Of a stretch of 41,582 nt of DNA, positions 17,845-26,947 are shown one piece after another. Within the stretch, counting starts at the first letter, position 1. Each line of letters starts with the position of its first letter. This DNA comes from Neisseria sp. (lineage in GTDB: Bacteria > Pseudomonadota > Gammaproteobacteria > Burkholderiales > Neisseriaceae): NCBI RefSeq assembly GCF_030523955.1, contig NZ_JAUNHL010000023.1:1-41582 (forward strand), read 5' to 3'. The notes beneath the pieces were generated by a model that saw nothing but the letters and a program-made list of their open reading frames with translations, made no database searches and was not told the DNA's origin. The translations under genes and the position numbers were made by a program.

Positions 17845-19977
17845 ATGTCTAAGCGAGCGATTGATTCACAAAATATAGGGTCTTCATTTAAACGCTATAA
17901 AAGCGTCACCATTTCGATCGCTGTTTTTCTACTGTTTGCTTCGGGAGTAATGTATGCGGCTACGCATATTTCCGGGCAAATTCAAGAATACCAAGTGCAG
18001 ATTGATGCGGCTGGTGTGTTAAGCGACAGCAGCTATGATGTTTTAGTGGCGGTTCAATCTGTTCATCAGGAAATGCTGGAACAGGAGTTGTCGAAAGGAA
18101 GGCGTCATGAGGGCGGTGATGATGCTGTGGCCGAGCAACAGGCCGCATTGACCGAAGCGGTTCAGTCTTTTGATGAAATGTTCACTAAGTTAGAGCAGGG
18201 CGGTGATTATGACATTATCCGCGGAGTGGATTGGGTAGAACCCTTAAGCTCCTCCGAAACAATAGCTGTATTGCAAAAAATTAAAACAATCTGGCAGCAG
18301 CGCAAGCCGGATATTCAAACGTTGGCCGAATATAAGCCAACAAACATCAATCATGATTTGATTCATGATATGACAACTTTTACGCCGGAAGAACAGGGTG
18401 TGATTTATGAGGAAATCGATAAAATCATTGTTGCCCTGAATGCTGATATCGCAAAAAAAACCGATACGTTGCATTGGGTTCAGCGTAGTGGCATTGCTGC
18501 ATCCTTGATTTATTTCTTGTTCTTTATCGGCTTTTTCATGCGTCGTTTGAGTAAATCGGACGAAAAGGCGGAAATTGCGCGCCGTGAAACCGACGAGATT
18601 ATGCAAACTGTCAACAACGGTCTTTTTCTATTGGATAAAGATTTGAATATCGGTTCGCAGTATTCGGCCGAGCTGGAGCGTTTGTGGGGCAAGAAGGAGT
18701 TGGGCGGTAAAAATATGTTGGATGTATTGTCTGACATGGTAGATTCCCAAGAAAACCTCGAAACCGCGGGCAGCTTTGTGAACCAGCTATACAACCCGCG
18801 AACCAAAGAGCGTTTGATCCGCAGCCTGAATCCTTTGATACGTACACAGATGACGGTAACCAATGATGCCGGTGTTAAAGAAACACGTTATCTCGATTTC
18901 AAATTCAACCGTGTTTATCAAGGCCAAGAGATCTCACATGTATTGGTCAGTGTAAGTGACGTGAGTGATGCGGTGAGATTGGAGGAAAAAATCCAGCGGG
19001 AGCGTGAGCAGAGCGACCTTCAGTTGGAAATGTTGGGCTCCATTTTGAAAACCGATCCGAATATGATGGCCGACTTTATCGCGAATACGGAAAAGCGCAA
19101 TCAGAGTATCAATGAAAAATTAAAAGAGCCGGTGAGGGTGCAATCCGATTTCTTTAACAAGCTGCTGTTTATTTTCCGCGAAGTGCATGGATTGAAGGGT
19201 GACGCCAGTTCTTTAGGTTTACAAGGTTTTGTGGTGATTGCTGAAAATTTAGAACATACCTTGAAGGATCTGCAAAGCAGAAATAAGTTAACGGGAGAGG
19301 ATTTTCTGCCTTTAACGGTTTCGCTTGAAGAGCTGTTCAGTTTGACGCAAACCATCGGTGATTTGAGCCAACGTATTATCGGCAATAACGTACCAATTTC
19401 CCCGAGTGCAGCAACCAAGTCCGAGCCGGTTAAGACGCAGCTGAATAAGTTTGTCGCCGAAGTAGCGGAACGGAATGGTAAGTTGGTTGACTTTACCTGT
19501 ATCGGCATGGATAACATATCGTTTAATATCAATACCCGAACTAATTTACGCGAATTGGCCATTCAGCTACTGCGTAATTCGATCGTGCACGGTATCGAAG
19601 AACCTGACGAGCGTGTCGGAAAACATAAGCTGCCGGCAGGGCATTTGAGAGTTGAGATGCGTGAAAACGATGATTCCGTTTTGTTGAGTGTGCAGGATGA
19701 CGGTACAGGGATTGATTTGGAAAAAATCCGTCAAAAGTTGGCAAAAGAAGGCTTCCACTCGTTGGAAACCATCAGAAACATGGATGCCAAGTCTTTGATT
19801 AAGCAAATCTTTGTGCCGGGCTTTTCTACTCGTGATCACAGTGATGAAGATGCGGGCCGAGGTGTAGGCATGGATATTGTGCATGATCGTGTTAAACAGA
19901 TGAATGGCAAGATTTCCATCGCTACGCGAGCAGGGGCATACACACGGGTTACCATTATGGTTCCTAAAAATCATTAA
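17845..19977 (+). CDS. membrane-anchored CheA-like histidine kinase with HPt domain
   Basis: The 710-residue sensor has a first membrane helix at about 21-40, a periplasmic domain to about 212 and a second helix at 216-234. A PAS-like segment (about 250-370) is followed by an HPt domain with phosphorylatable H448 in VHGLKGDASSLG. The ATPase domain has an N-box around N578 and H582 (LLRNSIVHG), a G1 box DDGTG at 618-622 and a G2 box GRGVGMD at 671-677. This is the CheA layout with HPt before the catalytic domain, but with its own sensor and no CheW-like domain. It therefore needs no chemoreceptor array. It heads an operon with a CheY-like and a CheX-like gene. Confidence 0.88.
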   Translation: MSKRAIDSQNIGSSFKRYKSVTISIAVFLLFASGVMYAATHISGQIQEYQVQIDAAGVLSDSSYDVLVAVQSVHQEMLEQELSKGRRHEGGDDAVAEQQAALTEAVQSFDEMFTKLEQGGDYDIIRGVDWVEPLSSSETIAVLQKIKTIWQQRKPDIQTLAEYKPTNINHDLIHDMTTFTPEEQGVIYEEIDKIIVALNADIAKKTDTLHWVQRSGIAASLIYFLFFIGFFMRRLSKSDEKAEIARRETDEIMQTVNNGLFLLDKDLNIGSQYSAELERLWGKKELGGKNMLDVLSDMVDSQENLETAGSFVNQLYNPRTKERLIRSLNPLIRTQMTVTNDAGVKETRYLDFKFNRVYQGQEISHVLVSVSDVSDAVRLEEKIQREREQSDLQLEMLGSILKTDPNMMADFIANTEKRNQSINEKLKEPVRVQSDFFNKLLFIFREVHGLKGDASSLGLQGFVVIAENLEHTLKDLQSRNKLTGEDFLPLTVSLEELFSLTQTIGDLSQRIIGNNVPISPSAATKSEPVKTQLNKFVAEVAERNGKLVDFTCIGMDNISFNINTRTNLRELAIQLLRNSIVHGIEEPDERVGKHKLPAGHLRVEMRENDDSVLLSVQDDGTGIDLEKIRQKLAKEGFHSLETIRNMDAKSLIKQIFVPGFSTRDHSDEDAGRGVGMDIVHDRVKQMNGKISIATRAGAYTRVTIMVPKNH

Positions 19978-20028
19978 TGAATGAATTTCAATGATTGGAT
20001 GGAGAATTTTGATCACTCAGGAAGAAGC

Positions 20029-20391
20029 ATGCCGACGATTATGATCGTAGATGACTCCAATGTCATCCGTAACCGCATTGCGCGCGGTTCGGAAAGTATA
20101 GAGTTGGAAGTGGTGGCAACCGCCGGTAACGGTAAAGATGCCGTACAGCTATATGATTTACTGCGTCCGGATTTGGTGACCATGGATCTGACCATGCCGC
20201 AGATGGACGGCTTGGAGTGTATTCAGAAGATTATCGATATCAATGAAGATGCGAATATTTTGGTAATTTCCGCTTTGGCCGATAAAGCTACAGGTATCCG
20301 GGCTTTGGAATACGGTGCCAGAGGATTTATCTATAAACCGTTTAGTGATGAAGAACTGTTCAGTGCGTTGCGGGAATTACTGGAGGATTAA
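20029..20391 (+). CDS. CheY-like response regulator (single receiver domain)
   Basis: With the ATG at 20029, the protein is a stand-alone 120-residue receiver domain. The acidic pair is D8-D9, the phosphoacceptor D53 in VTMDLTMPQMDG, the switch serine S81 and the lysine K103 in IYKPF. I prefer this start because AGGAAGAAG lies just before it and no ribosome binding site precedes the earlier ATG at 19981. With no output domain it must act by binding a partner. Its place between the CheA-like kinase and CheX-like gene suggests it is phosphorylated from kinase H448 and dephosphorylated by the CheX-like protein. Confidence 0.9.
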   Translation: MPTIMIVDDSNVIRNRIARGSESIELEVVATAGNGKDAVQLYDLLRPDLVTMDLTMPQMDGLECIQKIIDINEDANILVISALADKATGIRALEYGARGFIYKPFSDEELFSALRELLED

Positions 20392-20397
20392 TAAACA

Positions 20398-20850
20398 ATG
20401 AAAGAAGATGAGTTACAAGTCTTTCTGGAAGGGGTTCAAAATTATTTTGCCCAGATGGCAGGGGAAGAAATTTTTGTCGGTACGCCTTATTTGATTGAAA
20501 ATGACGTGCCGGAGGCGCAGCAGTATTCCGGGGTGATCGCGATTACCGGCCGTCATAAAGGGGTAGTATATTTTACTGCTCCGGCCGATATGGTGCGCCG
20601 CCTGCTGGGATTGATGGGTGAGCCTGATGTTTCCGAGAGCAATATAATGGATTTGGTTGGCGAAGTTGCCAATACGATTGCCGGTAATGCGCGCAAAAAA
20701 TTTGGCGATCGGTTTGAAATCTCCGTACCGTTTGTTGTTCACGGGGCACCGGATGAAAGCATATTGCCGCGCCAAGACCGCTCGTTTGTGATTCCATTGG
20801 AGTGGAAAATGCATCGGGCGGCTATAGTGGTTTCTTTGCATAAAGAATAA
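20398..20850 (+). CDS. CheX-like chemotaxis phosphatase family protein
   Basis: The 150-residue protein matches the CheC/CheX/FliY phosphatase fold. The signature ESNIMDLVGEVANTIAGNA (about 80-98) carries the paired glutamate and asparagine (E-x-x-N) that act on the receiver phosphate. In CheX this removes phosphate from CheY-P. It starts 6 bases after the response-regulator stop, so the two are co-translated in effect. It completes a three-gene kinase-regulator-phosphatase unit. The organism group lacks flagella, so the output may be twitching, surface sensing or another process. Confidence 0.82.
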   Translation: MKEDELQVFLEGVQNYFAQMAGEEIFVGTPYLIENDVPEAQQYSGVIAITGRHKGVVYFTAPADMVRRLLGLMGEPDVSESNIMDLVGEVANTIAGNARKKFGDRFEISVPFVVHGAPDESILPRQDRSFVIPLEWKMHRAAIVVSLHKE

Positions 20851-20861
20851 AGAATTTTCTT

Positions 20862-20903
20862 TTCAGACAGGCAACCGCACGAAGTACATCCGTGCGGTTT
20901 TTT
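20862..20903 (+). terminator. TG-wadDUS plus intrinsic terminator
   Basis: A reverse DUS lies at 20862-20873. ACCGCACG at 20874-20881 pairs with CGTGCGGT at 20891-20898 and is followed by TTTTTT, ending the signalling operon. A TATAAT at 20944-20949 may belong to the pabBC promoter. Confidence 0.8.
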
Positions 20904-20980
20904 CCGTCTATGCTTTTCCATACCTATTTGCGTTGAATTTCACTATAATCGCCGCTTACTGAAAACTCTCACTTGCTGAT

Positions 20981-22789
20981 ATGTCTTATTTTGTTTTGCT
21001 TGATGATGCCGTTGCCGATAGTGCAACCCTGTTTTCCCGCTATGTGAACAGCGAATTTTTACATGCTGACAACATGGCAGATTTAGATGGACGTTTGCAG
21101 CAAGGCTGGGAAAAAGGGCAACATGCGGTATTGTTTGCAGATTATGAATTCGGCTTTCAGCTGCAAAATCTGCCTGAACAGGAGGGGGGATTGGCATTAC
21201 ACTGGTTTGGGCAGAAAGAAAAAATATCCGATCCGATGGGGTGGCTGCAAGCGCGGGAACAAGCGCAGCCAAGCGGTATTTCCACGCCGGTTTTCCAAAC
21301 AGGAAAGGCCGATTATCATCGCGCCATAACAGAGATTAAAAGCGCCATTGCACGAGGCGATTGCTACCAAATCAATTACACCACCCGTTTGCATTTTGAA
21401 GCATACGGAGATCCTATCCGGCTTTACCGCCGTCTCCGCCAGCCGGTGCCTTATGCCGTGTTGGCTTCGTTGCCCGATAAAGCCGGGCAGGCTGAATGGA
21501 CTTTATGCTTTTCGCCGGAATTATTTTTGCGCATAGAGCGCGACGGCAGCATGACCACTGAGCCGATGAAAGGCACGGCACCTGCCGGCGACAACAGCGA
21601 AGATACCGCCGAAGCTTTGCGTAACGATCCGAAAAACCGCGCAGAAAATATCATGATTGTCGACTTGTTGCGCAACGATTTGGGCAAAATTGCCGAAACC
21701 GGCAGCGTGAATGTTCCCGAACCGTTTAAAGTCAGCAGGTTCGGCAGCGTCTGGCAGATGACCAGTGCGATTTATGCCCAAGCCAAAAGCGGTACCGGCG
21801 CCGCCGATGTTTTGCAGGCCGCCTTTCCCTGCGGATCGATTACCGGCGCACCCAAGCGCATGAGCATGCAATTGATCCGGCAGCTGGAAAGCAGCCCGCG
21901 CGGTTTGTATACAGGCAGTATCGGCCATTTGCAATCTTGCGATAGCGGCTTGGGTTTTAGCGGTGTGTTGAATGTTGTGATTCGTACCGTTCAATTACGA
22001 AAAAAAGAAGAGGGTGCTGCACCTTGGCGCGGGGTATACGGAGTCGGCTCCGGAATCGTATGGGACAGTGATGCCGAGGCCGAATATACGGAATGCGGTT
22101 GGAAAGCCCGATTTCTCAGTAATTTGCGCCCGGAATGCGGAATATTCGAAACCTTGCGGGTTGAAAACCGCCGATGTGTTTTATTGGCGCGTCATCTAAA
22201 GCGTTTACAGCTCAGCGCCGCTGCCTTGAATATTCCGTTGGATGCCAAACAAGCCGCTGAATATTTCGCCGCCGCCGTCGCCGCCCAACCGCCGCAAATG
22301 CGCCGCCTGAAAATCAGCTTGGCCGCCGATGGCAAGCTTAGTTACGAAGCGGCCGACAGTTTACCGCTTAACGCCCACCAGCAAACGATCATTGCCGCTG
22401 AATCTTTGCCGGATTGTGATTATTTGCGCCGTTTTAAGACCAATCATCGCGCAGCCTACGACCGAGGCTGGCAGCAGGCCGTTGAGCGGCAAGCTTTCGA
22501 CAGCCTCTTCTTCAACCAAAGCGGTATCTTGCTGGAAGGCGGTCGCAGTAATGTGTTTGCATTGATAAACGGTTGTTGGCAAACGCCCGCTTTGGATTTG
22601 GATATTCTTAACGGTGTGATGCGGCAAGAGATAATGGATAATCCGCAAATTTATCTGTCGGCCAATAAGGTAGTGGAAAGCCATATCACCTTGACGGATT
22701 TGCAAAACGCCGAAAAAATCTTGTTGAGTAATGCCCTGCGCGGGGTATTCGAGGTAAGTTTGAATACGGAGCATGAAAGGCCTGTCTGA
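20981..22789 (+). CDS. pabB: fused aminodeoxychorismate synthase component I / 4-amino-4-deoxychorismate lyase
   Basis: The 602-residue protein joins two steps of p-aminobenzoate and folate synthesis. Residues 1 to about 375 form the chorismate-binding PabB part, with RGDCYQINYTTR, EPMKGTAPAGD, IVDLLRNDLGKIA and PCGSITGAPKRMSM. From about 378 the PabC-like class IV aminotransferase part follows (GIFETLRVENRR), with the expected PLP lysine K486 in RRFKTNHR and LLEGGRSNVF. The amidotransferase PabA must be supplied elsewhere. This fusion is common in Neisseria. An 11/12 DUS match overlaps the stop codon at 22779-22790. Confidence 0.93.
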   Translation: MSYFVLLDDAVADSATLFSRYVNSEFLHADNMADLDGRLQQGWEKGQHAVLFADYEFGFQLQNLPEQEGGLALHWFGQKEKISDPMGWLQAREQAQPSGISTPVFQTGKADYHRAITEIKSAIARGDCYQINYTTRLHFEAYGDPIRLYRRLRQPVPYAVLASLPDKAGQAEWTLCFSPELFLRIERDGSMTTEPMKGTAPAGDNSEDTAEALRNDPKNRAENIMIVDLLRNDLGKIAETGSVNVPEPFKVSRFGSVWQMTSAIYAQAKSGTGAADVLQAAFPCGSITGAPKRMSMQLIRQLESSPRGLYTGSIGHLQSCDSGLGFSGVLNVVIRTVQLRKKEEGAAPWRGVYGVGSGIVWDSDAEAEYTECGWKARFLSNLRPECGIFETLRVENRRCVLLARHLKRLQLSAAALNIPLDAKQAAEYFAAAVAAQPPQMRRLKISLAADGKLSYEAADSLPLNAHQQTIIAAESLPDCDYLRRFKTNHRAAYDRGWQQAVERQAFDSLFFNQSGILLEGGRSNVFALINGCWQTPALDLDILNGVMRQEIMDNPQIYLSANKVVESHITLTDLQNAEKILLSNALRGVFEVSLNTEHERPV

Positions 22790-22824
22790 AAAAAACGCCC
22801 CGAAGACGACCGAACAGCCGATAT

Positions 22825-22852
22825 TTGCCAGTTCAAACGGTTGTGGTACAAT
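22825..22852 (+). promoter_or_regulatory. promoter of the CAU tRNA gene
   Basis: TTGCCA at 22825-22830, a 16-bp spacer and TACAAT at 22847-22852 lie 18 bases before the mature tRNA 5' end. The spacing and match are good for a sigma-70 promoter. Confidence 0.65.
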
Positions 22853-22870
22853 AGCGGTCTTTTCTGACCG

Positions 22871-22946
<76 letters not shown>

Positions 22947-22989
22947 ATAAATCAATAGGTTGAGAATATAAATCTTGAGGTGTTGTATT

Positions 22990-24000
22990 TTAGTGTGCCA
23001 AATTTGTGCCATTTACCAAAACCATCTCATCAAGCAATGCTGCATGACCGTGTAAATGCTCGGTTGATAAATGGGCATATCGGCGAACCATCTCTATACT
23101 CTCCCATCCACCCATTTCTTGTAACGCAGCTAATGGCACACCGGCCTGAACCAACCAGCTCGCCCAAGTATGACGTAAGTCATGCCATCGAAAATCTGAG
23201 ATTCCCGCTTCCTCCAAAGCATTTCTCCAAATTCTCGAACTGATACTCTGAACCTTATTGCCGCTCGTGTTGGTAAATACATAACGGGCATGTTTGCCTT
23301 TCTGTTTTTCCAACACATCAACCGCCGTATTGTTCAATGCCACACCTAAAGCCTTACCCGACTTGCTCTCATCAGGAGAAACCCAAGCCGTCCGACTAGG
23401 CAAATCCACTTGTGACCAAGTCAAATCCATGACATTACGCTGCCGTAATCCTGTTGCCAAACTGAATACGACCATATCCGCCATATAAGGAGGCAATACT
23501 GCAATCAAACGGCTTGCCTCCTCTTTAGTTAGCCAACGGATACGTCTCTTAGGTTCCTTGTATAGTGTCAAGTGAGGGGCTCTATCCAACCAACCCCATT
23601 CTTTGACAGCCTTATTGAGTATTGCTCGGATAAGCGCAAGATAACGGTTTTTTGTGCTGTTGGAACACTTTTTTTGAGCAACTACGGCCATAATGAAATC
23701 ACGACTTAAGTGATGCAAATAGATTCCACGCAGTTCAGGTAAACCGCGCAATCTTGATAAATCCTTATCGATACTCTTTTTCGCGCCCATTTCATCGATC
23801 CACCGTATTGCCGCCTCTTCCCACAGTTTCCTCGGTTTCTCGTCAAAATGATTGGAAGACCATAATTCGTACTTCAATTTGTCGTAGAGTCTGAGGGCTT
23901 CTTCCTTGCTTTTGGTGCCAGTCGATTGTCTAATTCTTCTGCCGCTCTTTGTGGAAAGATCAACGTACCAGAATCCATTTTTTCGTTGATATATCGACAT
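22990..24000 (-). CDS. tyrosine-type site-specific integrase
   Basis: The 336-residue recombinase has the complete catalytic set: R186 (ATGLRQRN), H273 and R276 (WHDLRHTW), W299 (GGWES) and the nucleophile Y308 (VRRYAHL). The N-terminus is an arm-binding domain (YQRKNGFWYVDLSTKSG), followed by a SAM-like core-binding region (about 60-150). It is intact and of normal phage/island integrase length. It reads toward the adjacent tRNA and is overlapped at its 5' end by the excisionase-like gene, so int and xis are expressed together. Confidence 0.95.
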   Translation of the reverse strand: MSIYQRKNGFWYVDLSTKSGRRIRQSTGTKSKEEALRLYDKLKYELWSSNHFDEKPRKLWEEAAIRWIDEMGAKKSIDKDLSRLRGLPELRGIYLHHLSRDFIMAVVAQKKCSNSTKNRYLALIRAILNKAVKEWGWLDRAPHLTLYKEPKRRIRWLTKEEASRLIAVLPPYMADMVVFSLATGLRQRNVMDLTWSQVDLPSRTAWVSPDESKSGKALGVALNNTAVDVLEKQKGKHARYVFTNTSGNKVQSISSRIWRNALEEAGISDFRWHDLRHTWASWLVQAGVPLAALQEMGGWESIEMVRRYAHLSTEHLHGHAALLDEMVLVNGTNLAH

Positions 24001-24203
24001 TTTTTTTCACTCCTATTTTCGAGTGAAGCCTGCAATTGAATATTTTCCAAACCAATAAGGAACGCGTCAAGAGCGGGCTGGGTTATACAATACTTCCTAC
24101 CGGGTTTTGAGGCAGCGAGGCGCCCTTCACGGATATGCTCCCGAATCGTTTCGGGATGACATTTACAATACACGGCGGCCTCTTCAACGTCGTAGGTTTT
24201 CAT
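23874..24203 (-). CDS. excisionase-like helix-turn-helix protein
   Basis: The 109-residue product begins with a MerR/excisionase-type winged helix (YDVEEAAVYCKCHPETIREHIREGRLAA, residues 4-31), then GRKYCITQPALDAFL. Such proteins sit beside tyrosine integrases and direct excision. The last 42 codons overlap the integrase start in a different frame (23874-24000), an unusually long overlap. Only the first 60 or so residues look like a conserved domain, so the C-terminal tail may be incidental. An alternative is a transcriptional regulator of the element. Confidence 0.75.
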   Translation of the reverse strand: MKTYDVEEAAVYCKCHPETIREHIREGRLAASKPGRKYCITQPALDAFLIGLENIQLQASLENRSEKKCRYINEKMDSGTLIFPQRAAEELDNRLAPKARKKPSDSTTN

Positions 24204-24208
24204 TTTAC

Positions 24209-24478
24209 TTACTCATACTTGGTTTCGTACACGGTGTACGTCGCAGTTTTTAAAAATTCAGCCAGTTTTTTAATTGCCAAATGCCGTTTGATTTTTGGAT
24301 CCAGAATCAAAAAATCTTTGGCGGATATATAAAAAAACAGGCAATAATATTTGCCTGTTTCTGTATGTATCGGTAGCAATCGGTAATGTGGATAGTTTTC
24401 TTCCGGCGGGGTAAATGACGGGCTGACAGCTATAGGATGAATGGAAGGAGTGGCTTCAATTAACATTTGAGAGTCCAT
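24209..24478 (-). CDS. hypothetical protein of the integrated element
   Basis: The 89-residue product has no domain I can name. It is proline-rich near residues 10-27 and contains an aromatic stretch (YYCLFFYISAKDFLILD) and a basic helix (KIKRHLAIKKLAEFLK). It ends 5 bases upstream of the excisionase-like gene and starts 3 bases after the stop of the preceding membrane protein gene, so it sits within a tight minus-strand operon. This spacing is the main reason to accept it as a gene. Confidence 0.55.
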   Translation of the reverse strand: MDSQMLIEATPSIHPIAVSPSFTPPEENYPHYRLLPIHTETGKYYCLFFYISAKDFLILDPKIKRHLAIKKLAEFLKTATYTVYETKYE

Positions 24479-24481
24479 ATT

Positions 24482-24895
24482 CTAAACTTTGCCCATTGCT
24501 ATAATTTTTTTTATTAAAAAAGTAACTGTGTAATAAATGGCGAAAATTACAACATGGGCTGTAATAAGATAACAATAAATGGCTAGATAACTATTCTTTA
24601 TGTTCGATACATCGAGATAAAACAAAGTATTATATACAATATATATTTGAATAAATGGCAAGAATGCGACTGCCGTTAGTGTTAATCGAGACCTAAAACT
24701 ATCGAGGTTTCTTGATTTTTCACCCAACACTTTTATAAAAAAAAGTGGAAACGAAAATAAAATACAGTATCTAATAATATTAATACTAGCCAGTACAGTC
24801 ATCACAAACAGAGATAAAAGAAATCGAGGAGCTCGTAAAATTAATCGTTTTACTCCTTTGAAAAAATATCTAATGTTTGCAGCAGAATTTTCCAT
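24482..24895 (-). CDS. hypothetical multi-pass membrane protein
   Basis: The 137-residue product has about three to four hydrophobic helices (about 22-55, 70-95 and 105-132) with positively charged ends (KKGVKRLILR- like N-terminus and LIKKII C-terminus). No family is recognised. Its AT content is higher than that of the neighbouring conjugation genes. It lies in the minus-strand run from traM toward the integrase and may be an entry-exclusion or cargo membrane protein, though this is only an inference from position. Confidence 0.6.
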   Translation of the reverse strand: MENSAANIRYFFKGVKRLILRAPRFLLSLFVMTVLASINIIRYCILFSFPLFFIKVLGEKSRNLDSFRSRLTLTAVAFLPFIQIYIVYNTLFYLDVSNIKNSYLAIYCYLITAHVVIFAIYYTVTFLIKKIIAMGKV

Positions 24896-24971
24896 TTAAC
24901 TACCCTCTTTTACTTTTCAAGTAAGCATAGGTTCTAACGATTGGATCGCTAGGAGCCATACCACCCCACAC

Positions 24972-25412
24972 TTACAGCTTAAGAATGAAAACCGCTACCA
25001 ACAGTAACAAGGCCCAAACTACGGTTGCAGTAAACAAATAGCGTTTCAAGGTCAACAATAGTTGGTTGACCTTACCCAACTCCGCAGTGATACGCCCAGA
25101 CACAGAGGCCACAATCTTATCCTCGACTTCAGACTGTAAACGATCAGCATGTGCTTGAATATCAGACAAGATCGCCGCTTTATATCCTCGGAGTTCAGCC
25201 GCGTCGCGGTTAATTGATTCCATGTGTCCCGCCAGATCGGCAATAAATGCTTGTCGTTCCAGCGACTGACGCTCCTCCATTGCGGATAACGACTCCTGCG
25301 TGGAGGTCAATTGCAACAGCAACACCGCCAAAATGGGATCATCATCCGTCAGACGTATACCCGAGATACGGAAAACCTCGCTGATAACTTTAGCCTTGTC
25401 CATATCAGCCAT
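24972..25412 (-). CDS. traM: TraM-like conjugal transfer protein
   Basis: The 146-residue protein is helical and coiled-coil-like over about 35-120, with a single C-terminal membrane helix (LFTATVVWALLLLVAVFIL, about 125-144). This layout and its position directly after traL match TraM of the IncP/RP4 relaxase operon (traK-traL-traM). Its start codon overlaps the traL stop by one base (TAATG), giving tight coupling. The precise role of TraM in conjugation is poorly known. The identification rests mostly on gene order and topology. Confidence 0.65.
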   Translation of the reverse strand: MADMDKAKVISEVFRISGIRLTDDDPILAVLLLQLTSTQESLSAMEERQSLERQAFIADLAGHMESINRDAAELRGYKAAILSDIQAHADRLQSEVEDKIVASVSGRITAELGKVNQLLLTLKRYLFTATVVWALLLLVAVFILKL

Positions 25413-26170
25413 TATTCGTCGCCTAAGTCGGAATTGGCCAAAACAGGCAATACGGCCATACGTTCAAATAAGTCTCGTTGCACATTGCGAAGGCGCTGGC
25501 GGGGCATCAGAGTAAAATCAGGTGATTGCTGCACTTCTGCAAAAGTCAGGTTAAGCGATGTCATGCGATCAATGTCTGCACCATAGGTGTCGGGATTGCG
25601 GTTGACGATGTGCACGATGCCAATAAAGCGCTGTTCATGGCTCTTATAGACCTTGAAGTCAGTAAACGTCTTACCGTCTCGCTCGACCTTGCCGTTATGA
25701 TCATTGATCCAAACGACCACCTCGGCATCGCTATCGATGTTGTTTAGGATATGGGCCAAACCCTCCATACAATCGGGGAGAGCCTGGCCGCCAGTTAAAG
25801 GCACATGAAGAATCAGGCGCACACCTGATTCACGCAGCAATTCCGGCACGCGGTTTTCTGCGAGGTATCCCATCAGCGGCACAAAAGTGGCCGCGCCGTT
25901 GTCGACCACACCAATCCCATCAAGCTCGATTATTTTTTCAATCAACGAGTCGAATCGGATGGAGTTAATGTTGTTGTGCTCGTCCATGATGTTGACGATT
26001 TCAGCATTGAGCGCTTTATAGCGTGAAAAAGTGCTGTTTACCGGATCCGTGTCATAGCAGTGTATGCTTTCATCGGGCAACTTGGTTTTCATATATTGAG
26101 CAATGATGGTGGAGATCAGTGATTTACCGACACCGCCTTTGCCCTGCACGATCAAATGTACTTCTTTCAT
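25412..26170 (-). CDS. traL: TraL-like ParA-family ATPase of IncP conjugation systems
   Basis: The 252-residue protein has a deviant Walker A motif QGKGGVGKSLIS at about residues 9-20, a DTDP motif near 41 and a GVVDNGAA Walker B-like segment. These features are shared by ParA/MinD ATPases and IncP TraL. It is followed by a traM-like gene in the RP4 order. RP4 TraL is an accessory of DNA processing whose exact task is uncertain. A partition ATPase remains an alternative, but the traM neighbour favours TraL. It is intact. Confidence 0.75.
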   Translation of the reverse strand: MKEVHLIVQGKGGVGKSLISTIIAQYMKTKLPDESIHCYDTDPVNSTFSRYKALNAEIVNIMDEHNNINSIRFDSLIEKIIELDGIGVVDNGAATFVPLMGYLAENRVPELLRESGVRLILHVPLTGGQALPDCMEGLAHILNNIDSDAEVVVWINDHNGKVERDGKTFTDFKVYKSHEQRFIGIVHIVNRNPDTYGADIDRMTSLNLTFAEVQQSPDFTLMPRQRLRNVQRDLFERMAVLPVLANSDLGDE

Positions 26171-26259
26171 CTTTATTTCCTTTTTTCAAACGCGGCATGG
26201 CCGCAAATTTACACATAAAAATCAGCCTTTTCAGACAGGCTTTTATCTGTAAATCAGAA

Positions 26260-26295
26260 GAAAAAGCCGACGGAGAAAGGTGAAAACTCCGTCGG
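26260..26295 (-). terminator. intrinsic terminator downstream of trbM-like gene
   Basis: CCGACGGAG at 26267-26275 pairs perfectly with CTCCGTCGG at 26287-26295. Read on the minus strand it is followed by CTTTTTCTT. A near-DUS (11/12, TTCAGACAGGCT) lies just beyond, at 26230-26241. Confidence 0.75.
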
Positions 26296-26348
26296 AAAAA
26301 TTGACCCCGGCTGGATACTGGAGGAGGAAAACCGGAGTCGGAGTGAAA

Positions 26349-26882
26349 CTATTGAACATCAACCCATTTGCCACCGTTCTTTTCCTCACCGACGTATTTG
26401 ACTCGTTCCGCGGCAGTGGTCCATTCGTGGTCAAAATAGGCGGCGCAATACGCCGGTTTGGTGTTGCGGATATAGGTCACCGCCACATCGTCATACCAGC
26501 CTTCACGGCCGCCTTTGCCAGCACGCACATATTTTTTGACGGTGTAGGTCGCCCGTCCCATGCGGTTGAGTTCGGCGGCATCACAACGACCGGCACCATT
26601 TACCAGTGCGTTTACCAGCGAATTCATATTCTGGTCCTGGTCACGTGGACACATATTTAAAAAGTCGCGGCGGGCGGAAAGAGTTTTATCCAAGCGTTTA
26701 TGCTTGATTGAAAAATACTTCTGAATAGACTCGTTGCACTCGCTCGGACGAGTGCCGCTAGACAAGCAGAGAATGGCTTCACAAGCCAACTTCGTATCAC
26801 CAGTGAGTTCTTCAGCTTGCGCAAAGGGAGACATAAAAAAAACGGCAACCGCCGTGGATACTGCGAAAATCTTTTTTATCAT
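26349..26882 (-). CDS. trbM: TrbM (KikA)-family conjugal transfer protein
   Basis: The 177-residue product has a clear Sec signal peptide with likely cleavage after AQA (residues 21-23). The mature start ELTGDTKLACEAILCLSSG and the cysteine pattern match the TrbM/KikA family encoded in IncP and related mating-pair regions. The protein is probably periplasmic and disulfide-bonded. It stands apart from traL by about 180 bases with a terminator between, so it is separately transcribed. Other mating-channel genes are absent, so this is a remnant or a mobilisable rather than self-transmissible element. Confidence 0.75.
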   Translation of the reverse strand: MIKKIFAVSTAVAVFFMSPFAQAEELTGDTKLACEAILCLSSGTRPSECNESIQKYFSIKHKRLDKTLSARRDFLNMCPRDQDQNMNSLVNALVNGAGRCDAAELNRMGRATYTVKKYVRAGKGGREGWYDDVAVTYIRNTKPAYCAAYFDHEWTTAAERVKYVGEEKNGGKWVDVQ

Positions 26883-26947
26883 TGCGTTACTCCGATTAAA
26901 AATGGATAATTGCCATACCCCTATGGATCGTTATCCGATTCAACAAG

